Of a stretch of 64,000 nt of DNA, positions 1 to 7,622 are shown one piece after another. The notes under the pieces are model-generated. The model worked only from the letters and a program-made list of their open reading frames with translations, was not told the DNA's origin and made no database searches. The stretch covers positions 3,533,501 to 3,597,500 of the forward strand of contig PHTZ01000001.1 in the NCBI GenBank assembly GCA_002813285.1, in the 5' to 3' direction. The position numbers were made by a program, and so were the translations under genes. The stretch comes from Flavobacteriaceae bacterium MAR_2009_75 (lineage in GTDB: Bacteria; Bacteroidota; Bacteroidia; Flavobacteriales; Flavobacteriaceae). Position 1 is the stretch's first letter. Every line of letters starts with the position of its first letter.

Positions 1-369
1 GATCCTCAGATGGAAAACGGCCGCCAACTTAAGCTTACGATTCGACTAAAGGATCAAGCATTGGCATCATCAGGAAATTATAGACATTTTCGCGTCGATG
101 AGGCAACTGGTAAAAAGTATGTTCATACCATAGACCCAATTACCGGCTTCACTAAAAATGCCAATACTTTAGCGACTACCATCATTGCTGAAAATTGTGC
201 GATGGCAGATGCTTTTGCTACCGCTTTTATGGCTATGGATTTAGATGATGCATTAAAACTTTTGGTAGAATTGCCAGAGTTGGAGGCCTATATTATTTAT
301 GTTGACGAGAATGGCGAAACGCAAGAATTTATGAGTCCGGGGTTTGAAAAGATTGTCTCGAGTAATTAA
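1..369 (+). CDS. apbE: FAD:protein FMN transferase (ApbE family), 3' part
   Basis: The frame is open from the window edge and ends with TAA at 367-369, so only the last 122 residues are present. ApbE enzymes move FMN from FAD onto a Thr of target flavoproteins, such as Nqr or Rnf subunits, on the outer face of the inner membrane. Visible family marks are GNYRHF, then the HTIDPITG segment that lines the flavin site, and the AMADAFATAFM segment that carries the Mg-binding Asp and neighbouring Ala/Thr residues. The signal peptide or lipobox lies outside the window. The stop codon overlaps that of the convergent methyltransferase by 4 bp. The family call is firm; the flavoprotein target cannot be told from here. 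Confidence 0.93.
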   Translation, partial: DPQMENGRQLKLTIRLKDQALASSGNYRHFRVDEATGKKYVHTIDPITGFTKNANTLATTIIAENCAMADAFATAFMAMDLDDALKLLVELPELEAYIIYVDENGETQEFMSPGFEKIVSSN

Positions 370-1136
370 ATAGGCTTTCGTACCACGGGTATTATTTCAC
401 CAATGGCCAAACGATACTTATCTATTTCTGTATCGGAGAGAATGTCTGTGTAATCAACTTCTTCCACTTTAAAACCTATACTTCTCAACTTATCGAAATA
501 GTCTCGACCATATACTCTAACATGGTCGTACTGACCAAATATTTTGGCCCTTTCTTTCTTATCGGTAATCGAGTTGTCTTCAAATGTTTTCTCACGTTTT
601 AAGTCTTGCGGAATTTGAAATACGCCCCATCCGCCTTTTTTTAAAACTCTAAATAGTTCTTCCATTGCCTTGGTATCATCAGGTATATGCTCAAGTACAT
701 GGTTGCAGAGAATGACATCGAACGAATTCTCTTTAAAAGGAAGGTCGCAAATATCGGCTTTTACATCGGCTAGCGGAGAATTAAGGTCCGTCGTGGTGTA
801 ATCAAGATTCTTTAGTTTTCTAAATCGTTTATAGTAGGGTTGTTCAGGTGCGAAATGCAAAACTTTCAAATTTCCATTGAAGAAGTTGGTCTCGCTTTGA
901 AGATACAGCCATAGCAATCGGTGACGCTCTAGCGATAGGGTAGAAGGCGACAATACATTTTCTCTGGGGTTTTCATATCCGTAGGGTAGAAAGTTTCTAA
1001 AACTCTTTCTATCAATGGGATCGGTATATTTGCTGCCCTTCATCCACAGAGCGAATATCGGTCTTACCAAATAGCTTAAGCTTATGAGCCAAGGTCTTGG
1101 AATAAGGTTCAGAAAAAACTTAAAGATTTTAGACAC
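366..1136 (-). CDS. class I SAM-dependent methyltransferase
   Basis: 256 residues with a GTG start; the next in-frame Met is about residue 32. The core carries a variant motif I, LHFAPE, instead of the glycine-rich loop. It is followed by an acidic segment with DLNSPLADVKADICDLPF and by FDVILCNHVLEHI, a standard Methyltransf_11-type arrangement. The FAPE form of motif I is seen in a branch of bacterial methyltransferases often found with surface glycan genes. The substrate cannot be deduced. It lies 39 bp downstream of map, so it is probably the last gene of a gpmI-map-methyltransferase transcript. The hydrophobic N-terminal 35 residues may bind the membrane. Confidence 0.85.
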   Translation of the reverse strand: MSKIFKFFLNLIPRPWLISLSYLVRPIFALWMKGSKYTDPIDRKSFRNFLPYGYENPRENVLSPSTLSLERHRLLWLYLQSETNFFNGNLKVLHFAPEQPYYKRFRKLKNLDYTTTDLNSPLADVKADICDLPFKENSFDVILCNHVLEHIPDDTKAMEELFRVLKKGGWGVFQIPQDLKREKTFEDNSITDKKERAKIFGQYDHVRVYGRDYFDKLRSIGFKVEEVDYTDILSDTEIDKYRLAIGEIIPVVRKPI

Positions 1137-1175
1137 TAAGGGTGACGGTTTGCGCCAATGAAATGGCCTTGTTGA

Positions 1176-1994
1176 TTAGAGAACCAGTTTTGCTTGACGA
1201 AATTCATCTTCTTCATTACTCTCGATGCCTAAGGCTTCATATATGTATTGATAGGTAGAAAGCAATTCTGGTTTATCATTTACAATTGCCACGTTGTGTT
1301 CGAAATGGGCACTTGGTTTTCCGTCTGCGGTAAGTATGGTCCACCCATCTTTCAATTGCTTTATACGTTTGGTACCCATGTTGATCATGGGCTCTATGGC
1401 TACCACCATGCCCTCAGCAAACTTCTTGCCCCTTCCACGCTTACCGTAATTGGGCATTTCCGGGCCTTCATGAAGCTTTTTACCTAGGCCATGACCTACG
1501 AGTTCTCTAACTACACCATACCCATGGCTTTCGGTGTAATTCTGTATGGCATAGGCCACATCGCCTACCCTATTTCCTACTCTAAACTCCTTAATGCCTA
1601 GGTATAAAGATTCTTTGGTTACTTTAAGTAATTTTCGGGTTTCCGGTTCGACCTCACCAACTTCAAAGGTATAGGCGTGATCCCCGTAGTACCCATTTTT
1701 AATGGCTCCGCAGTCAACAGAAATAATATCGCCTTCTTTCAAGGGCTCTTTGTTGGGTATACCATGAACTACTTGGGCATTAGGGCTCATGTTCAAAGTG
1801 TTAGGAAACCCGTACATACCTAAAAACCCGGGTTCGGCACCCTGAGAACGAATAAAGTCTTCTGCGAGTTTATCAAGATAGAGGGCGTTGACCCCTGGCT
1901 TTAATTCAGCGGCAATCATGCCCAAAGTCTTAGAGACAACTAATGCGCTTTCGCGCATTAGTTCTATTTCTTCCGGTGTCTTTATTTTTACCAT
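1176..1994 (-). CDS. map: type I methionyl aminopeptidase
   Basis: 272 residues, ATG start. The enzyme removes the initiator Met from new proteins in the cytoplasm. The five metal ligands of the pita-bread fold are in place: D94, D105, H168 (in VGHGLGKKLHEGP), E201 (in AIEPMIN) and E232 (in HFEHNVAI). The substrate-binding His77 is also present. The length is slightly above the usual 250-265, with a short C-terminal tail after the last ligand. It starts 32 bp after gpmI ends and lies 39 bp before the methyltransferase, which suggests co-transcription from the gpmI promoter. Confidence 0.97.
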   Translation of the reverse strand: MVKIKTPEEIELMRESALVVSKTLGMIAAELKPGVNALYLDKLAEDFIRSQGAEPGFLGMYGFPNTLNMSPNAQVVHGIPNKEPLKEGDIISVDCGAIKNGYYGDHAYTFEVGEVEPETRKLLKVTKESLYLGIKEFRVGNRVGDVAYAIQNYTESHGYGVVRELVGHGLGKKLHEGPEMPNYGKRGRGKKFAEGMVVAIEPMINMGTKRIKQLKDGWTILTADGKPSAHFEHNVAIVNDKPELLSTYQYIYEALGIESNEEDEFRQAKLVL

Positions 1995-2026
1995 AACCGC
2001 AAAGGTACGTAATTGCTATAATTTCT

Positions 2027-3544
2027 CTATACCAATGCTTGCCTTGTCATTAATTCGGGCTGTGGCACTCCAAGAAGTTTCAATATGGTGGGTGCAATAT
2101 CGCCCAAAACGCCATCTTTGATTTCCTTCAATTCGTTATCGACCAATATAAGGGGCACGGGGTTCGTGGTATGAGCGGTATTTGGGCTACCATCTGGGTT
2201 GATCATGGTGTCGCAGTTGCCGTGATCTGCGATTACAATTGTGGTATAACCGTTTTCTAAACCTGCCGAAACAACCGCATCGGCACAGCCATCTACCACT
2301 TCACAAGCCTTGATGGCGGCATTCATATCACCGGTATGCCCGACCATATCTGGGTTGGCAAAATTCAAACAGACAAAATCAACTTCTCCCTTTTTAAGTT
2401 CGGGAATAATAGAATCCCTAATTTCATAGGCACTCATTTCTGGCTTTAAATCGTATGTGGCTACCTTAGGGGATGGGCAGAGCAGACGTTCTTCCCCTTC
2501 AAACGGTGCTTCTCGACCGCCATTGAAGAAAAAGGTAACATGGGGGTATTTTTCCGTTTCGGCAATTCTGATTTGTTTTTTTCCAGCTTTCTCTAAAACT
2601 TCGCCTAAAGTCTCTTTAATATTTTCTTTGTCATAGACCACATGCACACCTTTGTACGAGTCGTCGTAATTGGTCAAGGTAACATAGTGTAGTGGTAATT
2701 TGTGCATATCGTAATCATGCATGCATTCTTGGCTCAAGACTTGAGTGAGCTCTCGGCCTCGGTCGGTGCGAAAATTGAAAAAGATGACAACATCGTCTTT
2801 CTGAATTTTAGCAACCGGATTTCCTACTGAATCGGTCATAACAATGGGCGCAATAAACTCATCGGTCTTACCTTCATCATAACTTTTTTGAAGGGTTTCA
2901 GAAATATTGGTCGATTTTTCGCCCACATTATTGACCATCACATCGTAAGCTTGTTTAACACGTTCCCATCGCTTGTCACGATCCATGGCATAGTAACGAC
3001 CGATTACGGTGGCCAACTGGGTGTTTTTGCCATCGGCATAAGACGTTACATCTTCTAAAAACCCTTTGCCACTCTTTGGGTCAACATCTCTACCATCGGT
3101 AAAGGCATGAATGAACATTTTATCTAAACCATAATTATTGCCTGCAACGATAAGGCCCTTTAAATGGTTAATATGGCTGTGTACACCTCCATTACTCACA
3201 AGACCTAAAAAATGAACGGCTTTATTGTTCTCTTTGGCGTATTGAAAAGCTTCCGTTAGAACCTTCTCATCTTTGAGCGTATTTTCTTGAACGGCTAAAT
3301 TTATTTTCGCTAAATCTTGATATACGATTCTACCGGCACCCAAATTCATGTGACCTACTTCACTATTTCCCATTTGACCTTCAGGAAGACCAACATTCAT
3401 ACCATCGGTCAAAAGGTTGGCGTTAGGGTATTTTTTATATAGTGAATCTACAAAAGGAGTTTTTGCATTTGCGATGGCGGAAACTTTCGGATCAGGAGAT
3501 TTTCCCCATCCGTCCAGTATCATCAATATTACTTTTTTGTTCAT
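2027..3544 (-). CDS. gpmI: 2,3-bisphosphoglycerate-independent phosphoglycerate mutase
   Basis: 505 residues, the normal length of the Mn-dependent, alkaline-phosphatase-like mutase that interconverts 3- and 2-phosphoglycerate in glycolysis. The N-terminal metal ligand is in MILDGWG (D11), the phosphorylated Ser is S61 in GNSEVGHMNLGAGR, and the second metal cluster is seen in IADHGNCDTM near the C terminus. It is the first gene of the minus-strand cluster and has a clear promoter at 3567-3598. Among the family calls in this window this is one of the surest. Confidence 0.98.
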   Translation of the reverse strand: MNKKVILMILDGWGKSPDPKVSAIANAKTPFVDSLYKKYPNANLLTDGMNVGLPEGQMGNSEVGHMNLGAGRIVYQDLAKINLAVQENTLKDEKVLTEAFQYAKENNKAVHFLGLVSNGGVHSHINHLKGLIVAGNNYGLDKMFIHAFTDGRDVDPKSGKGFLEDVTSYADGKNTQLATVIGRYYAMDRDKRWERVKQAYDVMVNNVGEKSTNISETLQKSYDEGKTDEFIAPIVMTDSVGNPVAKIQKDDVVIFFNFRTDRGRELTQVLSQECMHDYDMHKLPLHYVTLTNYDDSYKGVHVVYDKENIKETLGEVLEKAGKKQIRIAETEKYPHVTFFFNGGREAPFEGEERLLCPSPKVATYDLKPEMSAYEIRDSIIPELKKGEVDFVCLNFANPDMVGHTGDMNAAIKACEVVDGCADAVVSAGLENGYTTIVIADHGNCDTMINPDGSPNTAHTTNPVPLILVDNELKEIKDGVLGDIAPTILKLLGVPQPELMTRQALV

Positions 3545-3566
3545 TTTTTTAGCTTTTAGAGAATTT

Positions 3567-3598
3567 CAAAAATACTTTGATTTAGGGGTATATGCCAA
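3567..3598 (-). promoter_or_regulatory. Bacteroidota-type promoter of gpmI
   Basis: Reading the minus strand, TTG (3598-3596) is followed by 21 bases and then TATTTTTG (3574-3567). This matches the flavobacterial -33/-7 consensus TTG-N17-23-TAnnTTTG. Transcription would start near 3562, giving a leader of about 18 nt before the gpmI ATG at 3544. Confidence 0.6.
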
Positions 3599-3842
3599 TT
3601 ATGCCTTGGCTTTTTTGTCATTATTTTATTGCTGATAAAAACAATGTGGTAGGGTTGATTTTATGATGCTTTTTCGCTAGCTGTGATGGGCGAGAATCAG
3701 GTCTAAATCTTAAAGAGAAGTTAAGGTAGTTCACTTGAGTGTTAAAAACTGTTTATTTATCAGTTAAAGATGAAACAAAAATCAGAAGAGGTCGTCTATT
3801 TATATAGAATCAATAATTATTCATCAATCTAAATCATTCATC

Positions 3843-4235
3843 ATGAAAAAAACGATTATTTATGTAGCGGTAGCTTGTCTGCTATCGTCAAGTAGCCTTA
3901 TGGCCAATGAACTTAATGTTAACAGTGAAACATTTAAAGTAACTCATCTTAAAACTTTAGATGTAAGCTCTTTTTGCAAGGCAATTATGCAAGGTGACCT
4001 AGAAACCGTTAAAAAACTTATTGATCTTGGGGAAGATGTAAATCAAAAATCATTGGGTATGACCCCGGCGATATTTGCGGCCAGATATAATAAGGCTGAA
4101 ATTCTTCAGCTACTGATCGATAATGGGGCTGATTTAAGAATCAGAAGCGACAAAGGTTTTACGGTGAAAAAATATGCTGAATTATCGAATGCCGTAGATG
4201 CCCTTCAAGTGTTGGAGGCAGCTAGTGGAAGCTAA
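3843..4235 (+). CDS. secreted ankyrin-repeat protein
   Basis: 130 residues. Residues 1-21 form a Sec signal peptide (basic start, hydrophobic core, cleavage after SLMA). Residues about 48-115 hold two ankyrin repeats: the first begins at MQGDLETVKKLI with GEDVNQKSLGMTPAIFAA, and the second begins at AEILQLLIDNGAD and is followed by KGFTVKKYA. Such small ankyrin proteins bind other proteins, and the partner here is unknown. The gene is transcribed alone, divergent from gpmI, and ends at a strong terminator (4258-4285). No catalytic motif is seen. Confidence 0.85.
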   Translation: MKKTIIYVAVACLLSSSSLMANELNVNSETFKVTHLKTLDVSSFCKAIMQGDLETVKKLIDLGEDVNQKSLGMTPAIFAARYNKAEILQLLIDNGADLRIRSDKGFTVKKYAELSNAVDALQVLEAASGS

Positions 4236-4257
4236 GATAATAAGCTCAAATAAAAAT

Positions 4258-4285
4258 AAACCCGGAACTAATTAGCTCCGGGTTT
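4258..4285 (+). terminator. intrinsic terminator after the ankyrin gene
   Basis: Stem CCCGGA/TCCGGG around a loop that is itself CTAATTAG, flanked by AAA and TTTTT. It lies 22 bp after the ankyrin stop codon. The A run on the left could also let it stop the convergent 55-aa gene from the other side. Confidence 0.8.
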
Positions 4286-4339
4286 TTCATTTTCACTTCA
4301 ACAGTGTGTCTTCATAAAAGAGCACGATAAGAGTTTGTT

Positions 4340-4507
4340 CTAAAACTCGTATCCGTTAATGATTCTATGCGCAAAGGCATAAACGGCCATAAAAATCATA
4401 ATAGCACTAAAAACTGAGTAAGCTTTTAAAATCAGAACCGCAATTTGCGGTTTGCAATTATCGAAAGCTTCGACGTAAAGATTTTTAAAATGTGTAAGTG
4501 TTCCCAT
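4340..4507 (-). CDS. 55-aa single-pass membrane protein, DUF6747-like
   Basis: A short frame with ATG at 4507-4505 and TAG at 4342-4340. The protein starts MGTLTHFKNLYVEAFDNC, has one hydrophobic segment at about residues 22-46 (IAVLILKAYSVFSAIMIFMAVYAF), and ends HRIINGYEF. Length, the N-terminal FKNLYVEAF pattern and the YAF..R...G.EF ending resemble the small flavobacterial family DUF6747; this is from memory and should be tested by profile search. A TAGCTTTG -7 element (4562-4555, minus) lies about 48 bp upstream. The function is unknown. It faces the ankyrin gene tail to tail. Confidence 0.7.
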   Translation of the reverse strand: MGTLTHFKNLYVEAFDNCKPQIAVLILKAYSVFSAIMIFMAVYAFAHRIINGYEF

Positions 4508-4735
4508 ATAGTTTCATTTTCATGACGGTACTCGCATTCCGTCTATTAGTAAATCAAAGCTATAAGGGTTAAATCAAGGGTGCTTAGGTAGCAAATTTGG
4601 GATGCCGTAAAGATAAGTGAATAATAACCTAGGCAGAAGGTATCGCTATGCGGTTCATCGAAATTTGAGGTATTTCAAGGGATTTTTATACTACACGTAT
4701 TCAAAAACTTCTGAAGGCTTCGAAAGCTGATAGAT

Positions 4736-5503
4736 TTATTGCTGATTCCGGTATTTCGAAATCGATTCTTGTATTCTCTCAATTCTATTTTCAGGGTCGG
4801 GATGTGTGCTTTGAAACTCTGGTGCACGGTTCGGTCCGGCAGCAGCTTTTAAGATTTCCATTACCTTGATCATCTCTTCGGGTCGGTATCCTGTCTGTAT
4901 CATAAAAAGAACCCCGAGATCATCACTTTCGAGTTCATCGTCACGACCATTGCTTAAAAGGGTGTTTTGACCGATTCCGCCCACAAGGCCACCTAAATCA
5001 CCGCCTACCGAAGCTCCTGTTGAAAGGGTTTGCCAAAACTCACCTTCGGCAATTCTTTCCGCAGAATGTCTGCCGATCACGTGCCCGATTTCATGCCCTA
5101 ATACACCTGCGAGTTGAGCTTCGTTCAATTGTTTGAATAGGGCGTAGGTTATAAATATTGGTCCGCCGGGCAATGCAAATGCATTAATGGTCTGGTCGTC
5201 TGCCAATAAATGAAAGTCATAGTGATAAAGGGTTTCTCGGGCAATACTATTTTGAACGAGTTTTTGCCCCACTTTATCCACATAGGCCTGTAATCGCTCA
5301 TCGGGGTATAGCCCCCCGTATTGCTGTGCTATTTCAGGGGTGCTTTGAAGTCCGATGGCAATCTCTTGCTCGGCCGTCATATTAATGGTCTGAACGCGAC
5401 CGGTATAGGGGTTTTCTTCTTTGCTGCTACAGCGTTTGATAAAGGCGAAGGCCACAATGGCCAACCCTATGAAGATTCTTATCTTCCAACTACTTCTTCC
5501 CAT
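4736..5503 (-). CDS. M48 family zinc metallopeptidase
   Basis: 255 residues. One hydrophobic segment (about residues 7-22) anchors or exports the protein, so the catalytic domain should be periplasmic. The zinc motif HEIGH is at 137-141 and the downstream glutamate region is at about 188-195 (DDELESDDLG). A glycine-rich stretch, GASVGGDLGGLVGGIG, lies between them, as in LoiP/BepA-type proteases that help control outer-membrane protein quality. There are no TPRs, so it is closer to LoiP than to BepA. It lies 38 bp after the M15 peptidase gene and is probably co-transcribed with it. Confidence 0.92.
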   Translation of the reverse strand: MGRSSWKIRIFIGLAIVAFAFIKRCSSKEENPYTGRVQTINMTAEQEIAIGLQSTPEIAQQYGGLYPDERLQAYVDKVGQKLVQNSIARETLYHYDFHLLADDQTINAFALPGGPIFITYALFKQLNEAQLAGVLGHEIGHVIGRHSAERIAEGEFWQTLSTGASVGGDLGGLVGGIGQNTLLSNGRDDELESDDLGVLFMIQTGYRPEEMIKVMEILKAAAGPNRAPEFQSTHPDPENRIERIQESISKYRNQQ

Positions 5504-5541
5504 GGTTATAGTGTTCTAACAAAAACCAATATACAAAAGAG

Positions 5542-6276
5542 TTACAGAAGTTCAGTATTGATGTCTAAGATATTGTCTTCGATATAGTTGGTTAAAAAGC
5601 CCTCGGTGAAATGTTCGTTACCATAAAAATCTTCATCTTTTAAGAGCTGCATAATATTCTTCTTTCTGAATTCGGTCAGCATAGGTCTTGAAATAGGGGC
5701 GTAACTATAATGCCATGGCTCATACTTGAACCCTCTTCGGCCGGGAACGTTGGTGTAAACTAAATGAAAATCGTAGGTTTTTGCATTTTCATCCATCCAT
5801 TTTTTTAGGTTGCCAAAGGGTTGGTCTTCTCCAAATTTATTGGGATCAAGTACATCTCCCTTTACATTTTGATAGCCATCGATGATATCGATATCGGTAC
5901 CCCAATGATGTCTGCTCGTACCTGGTATGGTTGAATATTCGATAATCTTATCTATGGCATCTAAGGGTGCTATACGGTCATCATCGGTATAACTTAAATA
6001 TTTACGCTCCCAAATACTGCGCTGCCGTTCAAAGCTTCGATAACTTGAAACTATTTTAATATCGATACCATCGGCATAAGCGGCTTTTTTCATTTCAACA
6101 AAGGCGTCATGCGCTTCTTTTCGAAGATTAATATTCTTTCCGTACAGCTTAATATCGGTCTTACCCATTAACTCTAAAATAGAAAACTCAAAATCTTTTT
6201 TACTGGCCCAAAGGGGAATACTGCTAAGTGCCATGCTGCCCAGTGTGGCTCTTTTTATAAAAACTCTACGTTGCAT
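5542..6276 (-). CDS. M15 family D-Ala-D-Ala carboxypeptidase (VanY/DacB-like), Tat-exported
   Basis: 244 residues. The N terminus MQRRVFIKRATLG followed by a hydrophobic stretch looks like a twin-arginine signal (RRxFIK). The peptidase domain shows the M15B zinc signature: SSYRSFERQ, then SRHHWGTDIDI (His and Asp ligands) and EPWHYSY (last His ligand). Such enzymes trim the terminal D-Ala of peptidoglycan stem peptides in the periplasm. A TATTTTTG -7 element is present upstream on the minus strand (6362-6355) but has no well-placed -33 TTG. It probably shares a transcript with the M48 protease. tatA, needed for Tat export, is at 29074. Confidence 0.9.
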   Translation of the reverse strand: MQRRVFIKRATLGSMALSSIPLWASKKDFEFSILELMGKTDIKLYGKNINLRKEAHDAFVEMKKAAYADGIDIKIVSSYRSFERQRSIWERKYLSYTDDDRIAPLDAIDKIIEYSTIPGTSRHHWGTDIDIIDGYQNVKGDVLDPNKFGEDQPFGNLKKWMDENAKTYDFHLVYTNVPGRRGFKYEPWHYSYAPISRPMLTEFRKKNIMQLLKDEDFYGNEHFTEGFLTNYIEDNILDINTELL

Positions 6277-6840
6277 ATTACTATCTCTTTCTGGTTTAGT
6301 ATGGTATAAAGTTAATCAAGTTTCAGTGTGGTCTTACTATCTACTAACGCTCAACAAAAATAATTCTTATTTAATACCTCGAAACTTTCATTAGATGTCC
6401 AGTTTAAACGAAATCAAAAGTGTCTTTCTATTATGCTTAAGGGTTTCAGAAGTACACTTATTCCTTTAGATATAGTAATAATACGATTAATGGCTTTTTT
6501 ATATAAGTAAGAAAATACTTTCATATCATTTTTATTTATCTGTTTGTTCTTACAAATACCAACTTCTGGTTTCTGCTATAATTTGTAGTACTAATTTTAG
6601 ATATGTTTATTACGAAAACGTTTGAAATATCATTTTGCAACTTGTTGAATATTAAGTTTTAATAGATAAACAACAGGTTGTGCTGGTTATATGTCGAATT
6701 TAAGTGAGGTTACAACATTTAGTTAATGGTGTTACAACTCGAGTTTATATTTGTCTTAAATAAAATGTAGTTAATTCCTACAAATAAAATTTATATAATT
6801 GAACAGTAGCCACTTGCTAAAATGTAATAAACCTAACGCG
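6277..6840. other. 564-bp AT-rich intergenic region before the surface locus
   Basis: No coding frame of note. It separates divergent units: the M15 peptidase (minus) and the surface locus (plus). The right part holds two copies of GTTACAAC (6709-6716 and 6731-6738) just ahead of a TATATTTG -7 element (6746-6753). Nothing else was recognised. Confidence 0.6.
6709..6753 (+). promoter_or_regulatory. putative regulated promoter of the surface locus
   Basis: TATATTTG at 6746-6753 fits the TAnnTTTG -7 box, but no TTG sits at the right distance. In its place are two direct copies of GTTACAAC at a 22-bp (two helical turn) offset, the second ending 7 bp before the -7 box. This layout suits an activator that binds as a direct-repeat dimer in place of a good -33 box. 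The leader to the 6841 ATG would be about 80 nt. Confidence 0.4.
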
Positions 6841-7566
6841 ATGAAAAACACATTAACTCTACCAGTCGAACCAAAACGAATCTACGCCTTTGTTCTTTTT
6901 TTAATGTTGTGCAGTTTTGCCCTTACCGTAGCCTCGGCCCAATCGGTGGGTATTAATACTTTGACACCCGATCCAGCTGCAGCATTAGATATACAATCTA
7001 CCACAGGAGGCTTGTTAATTCCTAGAATGACCACCGCTGAAGCTAACGCTCTGGTAAACCCACCAGACGGTCTAATGATTTATAATACTGACTTGAACAA
7101 TTCTATGATGTTTGTTCAGGGTACTCCTTTTGAGTTGTATAATCGAACAATTACTTCAACGGCACCAATTCTATCTGGGCTCGCACCTTCTGTGTGGGTG
7201 GGTGTTAACCTCAACCCTATAGTTGAGCTTATAGTGGGGGTCGATTTGCAGCGTTTACAGCTTGACCTTACCAATGTTCGGGAAATGAGAATTGTGGCCA
7301 ATGTCACTGGATTGACTTTAACCACGGGTTCGACCCTAGATATTGCATTACAATACTCTACCGATAACGGGGCAAATTGGAGTTATTTGAACGGAGCAGG
7401 ATCTGGCCCTGGGCTTTCTATTTCTGCTAACGGATTGGTTTCTACGCCCTGGGTCACAATAGATGCAGCGGCTCAACAAGATGTTCAATTAAGAGTAGTT
7501 GGCACCTCAAATAGCATTATTAGTGTGCAAGTGGGCTTTGGTTTACTAATGGCCGAAATGCGATAA
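6841..7566 (+). CDS. secreted surface protein with IPRM/YNTD module
   Basis: 241 residues from the ATG at 6841. An upstream in-frame TTG at 6799 would put 14 residues before a clean signal peptide (hydrophobic YAFVLFLMLCSFALTV, cleavage after ASA), so 6841 is preferred. The mature N terminus has QSVGINT, AALDIQS, GGLLIPRMT and PPDGLMIYNTD. This module is common at the start of Bacteroidota surface and tail-fibre-like proteins, and a homologous copy opens the 1347-aa protein at 24184. The rest is beta-rich and not recognised (TALGA-free, with DNGANWSYLNG). There is no T9SS C-terminal domain. It lies 56 bp before the giant adhesin and is probably in one transcript with it. Confidence 0.8.
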   Translation: MKNTLTLPVEPKRIYAFVLFLMLCSFALTVASAQSVGINTLTPDPAAALDIQSTTGGLLIPRMTTAEANALVNPPDGLMIYNTDLNNSMMFVQGTPFELYNRTITSTAPILSGLAPSVWVGVNLNPIVELIVGVDLQRLQLDLTNVREMRIVANVTGLTLTTGSTLDIALQYSTDNGANWSYLNGAGSGPGLSISANGLVSTPWVTIDAAAQQDVQLRVVGTSNSIISVQVGFGLLMAEMR

Positions 7567-7622
7567 ATATCAATGCTTCTATCGTTCCCTCAAATTTTTT
7601 CTAATCATCCTTTTACCACAAT

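Noticed and set aside
1248-1487. 79-codon plus-strand frame inside map.
   Set aside because: Antisense to a well-conserved gene with all catalytic residues in the other frame; no promoter or homology signs.
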